Origin: Timema cristinae | Taxonomy: Eukaryota > Arthropoda > Insecta > Phasmatodea > Timematidae | Assembly (NCBI GenBank): GCA_039000515.1 | Contig: JBCFYV010000219.1 | Location: forward strand, 186,001 to 250,000 | DNA length: 64,000 bases | Direction of reading: 5' to 3' | Part shown: in pieces, positions 62,423 through 64,000 of the stretch | Position numbering within the stretch: position 1 is the first letter of the stretch | Layout: each line of letters starts with the position of its first letter | Position numbers and translations under genes: made by a program | The notes under the pieces: generated by a model | Database searches by the model: none | What the model was told of the DNA's origin: nothing | Seen by the model: only the letters and a program-made list of their open reading frames with translations

Positions 62423-64000
62423 TTAGTTATCCTCGCAATCCATTTCACTATCCTTTAAAAATAAAAATTTGTTGAGGTCCTTTTTAGGCCCTCTTGCCTT
62501 TCCCAGTCTCTCCTGTACCTCCCGCTTCAGGAGAGGCTTCGGTTTATTTTGGAGAGACTGGGTAGTCGGATTCTTGTTCGAAGGCTTTAAGGCCTTCGAC
62601 GCTTTTTTAATAAAAAAAATTTCGGCGGTCTCTCGCTGGTCCTTCTTCAAGGCACCAGTGGGACTCGCCTTAGCGGCCTCACCTGTTCCGCAACTCGTCC
62701 CCACCTGCAGAAGCCCAGAGGTGGGTGGGAGAGGCTCAACAACGGCCGCCCTTGTTTTAGTAACCCGAGGCGGGCGGGGGGGATTTCCCGAGGCGGACTC
62801 GGGGGTGATCCCCGGGGTGGGCTCGGGGTGTTCCCCGAGGTGGGCTCGGGGGTGTTCCCCGAGGTGGGCTCGGGGGAGTTCCTCGAGGAGGTCTCCTCGG
62901 TGGTATAGATGGGAAGACGACCGTTGTGGCGGTTTGGACTCCTTTAAAAATTTAGGCGCCACAGAAGTTGGCGCGGAATCAACATAGATGTCTCGAGAAG
63001 AGACCAATGGCACTGGTCGCGTTAGCTCCTTAGCAAGATTAACTGCGCAATGGCAGTTGGGACAGTTTATATTTTGACTGACAATCCGGCTATATGAAGT
63101 TTGAAATACCGGAGCTTGACTCGATACGTATTCCTTGCGTGCCTGGGCATATGAGATCTTCTTTTCAGATTGTATCTCCAGGACTTTCTTCTCTACCTTC
63201 CATTTTGGACAGGCCCGAGACCAGGCGGAATGCGGACCCTTGCAGTTGACGCAGTTTTTAGGAGACTCGCATGGTGTTTCGTGAGCCTCCAGTCCACAAT
63301 CCGCACAGGTTGGCTTACCACGGCATCGCAGATTCGTATGCCCAAATTCCTGGCACTGAAAACGGCGCCGAGGGTTAGGGACATACGGCCGGACCCTGAG
63401 CACGCGGAAGCCTGCTCGGACCTCCTTCGGAAGGGTAGGAGTCGCAAATGTGAGGATATAAGTATCCGTCTTCTTTTCTTGTCCATTATTTTTTGTGACA
63501 ATACGGTACACTTCGGTGACATGCTGGGGGGAAAGCTCCTCACAGATCTCCTCAATGCTTACGCAGTCGAGGTCAAAACAAGTGACCACTCCCTTGCAAA
63601 CATTGAGGAATCCGTGAGGTTCCACCTTCACCGGTATTGAAGCCGTATTACTCGACGGTATTTCAGTAATAGCCATGATGTTGGAGGACTGGACGTCAGT
63701 TACAGTCTGTATCAAAATATTGCCATCACGCAATTTCCTTATAGAGACGTTCGATTTTGCTGCACCATTTATCGCTCTTTCGAGGATAAATGGGCTGACG
63801 CGCTTAAGGTTTCCATTGGCATCATCTCGAGACATCACCAGGAAGCGGGGCTGGGGCCTCACCATTTCCCGGGATTCAACAGGGACAGGGCTGGACAGCC
63901 TTACCCGTTTCCGCCTCTTATCTATATTACGACCCTGCGAGGGGCCGGCAGACAGTTGCCAGGGGCGACAATGTTGTCGGCCATGCCATGATTGGGGACA
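62423..64000 (-). CDS. LINE J ORF1: zinc-knuckle RNA-binding protein, open to the window edge
   Basis: 480 residues are open from the Met at 63865, and the frame also reads on upstream (VRPQPRFLVMSR is preceded by basic ORF1 sequence), so the true N-terminus lies outside the window. The order is PRE_C2HC-like region (VEPHGFLNVCKGVVTCFDLD), knuckles RFQCQEFGHTNLRC (first Cys replaced by Arg), CADCGLEAHETPC and CVNCKGPHSAWSRAC. A minisatellite (62765-62895) follows, where two frame changes cancel out, then the lysine-rich tail ending DCEDN. It is the only ORF1 here that crosses the minisatellite and finishes in frame apart from copy C. Confidence 0.8.
   Translation of the reverse strand, partial: CPQSWHGRQHCRPWQLSAGPSQGRNIDKRRKRVRLSSPVPVESREMVRPQPRFLVMSRDDANGNLKRVSPFILERAINGAAKSNVSIRKLRDGNILIQTVTDVQSSNIMAITEIPSSNTASIPVKVEPHGFLNVCKGVVTCFDLDCVSIEEICEELSPQHVTEVYRIVTKNNGQEKKTDTYILTFATPTLPKEVRAGFRVLRVRPYVPNPRRRFQCQEFGHTNLRCRGKPTCADCGLEAHETPCESPKNCVNCKGPHSAWSRACPKWKVEKKVLEIQSEKKISYAQARKEYVSSQAPVFQTSYSRIVSQNINCPNCHCAVNLAKELTRPVPLVSSRDIYVDSAPTSVAPKFLKESKPPQRSSSHLYHRGDLLEELPRAHLGEHPRAHLGEHPEPTPGITPESASGNPPRPPRVTKTRAAVVEPLPPTSGLLQVGTSCGTGEAAKASPTGALKKDQRETAEIFFIKKASKALKPSNKNPTTQSLQNKPKPLLKREVQERLGKARGPKKDLNKFLFLKDSEMDCEDN

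Larger units (their letters stand above)
61814..64000 (-). mobile_element. LINE copy J, 3' truncated, continues past the window
   Basis: This contains the ORF2 endonuclease start and ORF1. LINE similarity begins at ACCTCCCAAA (61814), within the Myb/SANT exon C. Everything 3' of the endonuclease is missing. The 5' part runs off the right edge. Confidence 0.85.

Overview
The window is eukaryotic DNA, most likely from an arthropod or another invertebrate. Its coding matter is transposon-derived: I-type LINEs, hAT, P, Tigger/pogo and Helitron elements and tRNA-derived SINEs. Spliceosomal introns are visible at 20651-20752, 38635-40533 and 61178-61352. There is no bacterial-style operon, CRISPR array or rRNA gene. 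The only candidate host-like gene is a Myb/SANT-type gene broken by a LINE at 60982-61813. I cannot name the species.

Layout. 1-225 looks like the end of a Tigger-like element. 1230 to about 5620 is a hAT transposon with an intact 624-residue transposase (3131-5005) and three old SINEs upstream. 5621-19927 is a pile of copies, all on the minus strand, of one LINE family (endonuclease, reverse transcriptase, RNase H, plus a zinc-knuckle ORF1). Copy A is fused to copy B; copy C is split by a solo LTR (13620-15141). 19928-24366 is a Helitron lacking its 5' end but keeping its 3' hairpin and CTAG terminus. 25244-27057 is a second solo LTR. 27790-30063 (minus) is a decayed P-element/THAP transposase gene, with a SINE in it and a third solo LTR (30104-37787) in its upstream intron. 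That LTR itself holds the near-intact LINE D (30290-36604) with an 11-bp target-site duplication. 37912 to about 42000 is a two-exon Tigger/pogo pseudogene whose intron holds a fourth solo LTR (38866-40469). 42929-48482 holds plus-strand LINE copies E and F. 49079-58885 is minus-strand LINE G, split by LINE H, which is itself split by a 3.3-kb hAT-like transposon (53398-56680). After a hAT-like relic end and the Myb/SANT gene, LINE J runs off the right edge.

How it fits together. This is a nested transposon graveyard, not a pathway. The nesting gives relative ages: P element, then LTR, then LINE D; LINE G, then H, then the hAT-like element; LINE C, then the LTR. The parts most likely to be young or recently active are the hAT transposase at 3131, LINE D (about one stop and one 1-base shift in ORF2), and the Helitron helicase ORF.

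The points I find most unusual are: a strong two-hairpin structure at the LINE 5' terminus, seen in every copy that keeps that end; an in-frame ORF2-to-ORF1 chimera; two SINE insertions only 39 and 47 bp long, each with a target-site duplication; a 24-bp coding minisatellite in LINE ORF1; four long solo LTRs that all lie next to an A; and a Tigger-like transposase whose third catalytic aspartate reads as tyrosine. All boundaries and identities come from reading the sequence by eye, and no database search was possible.
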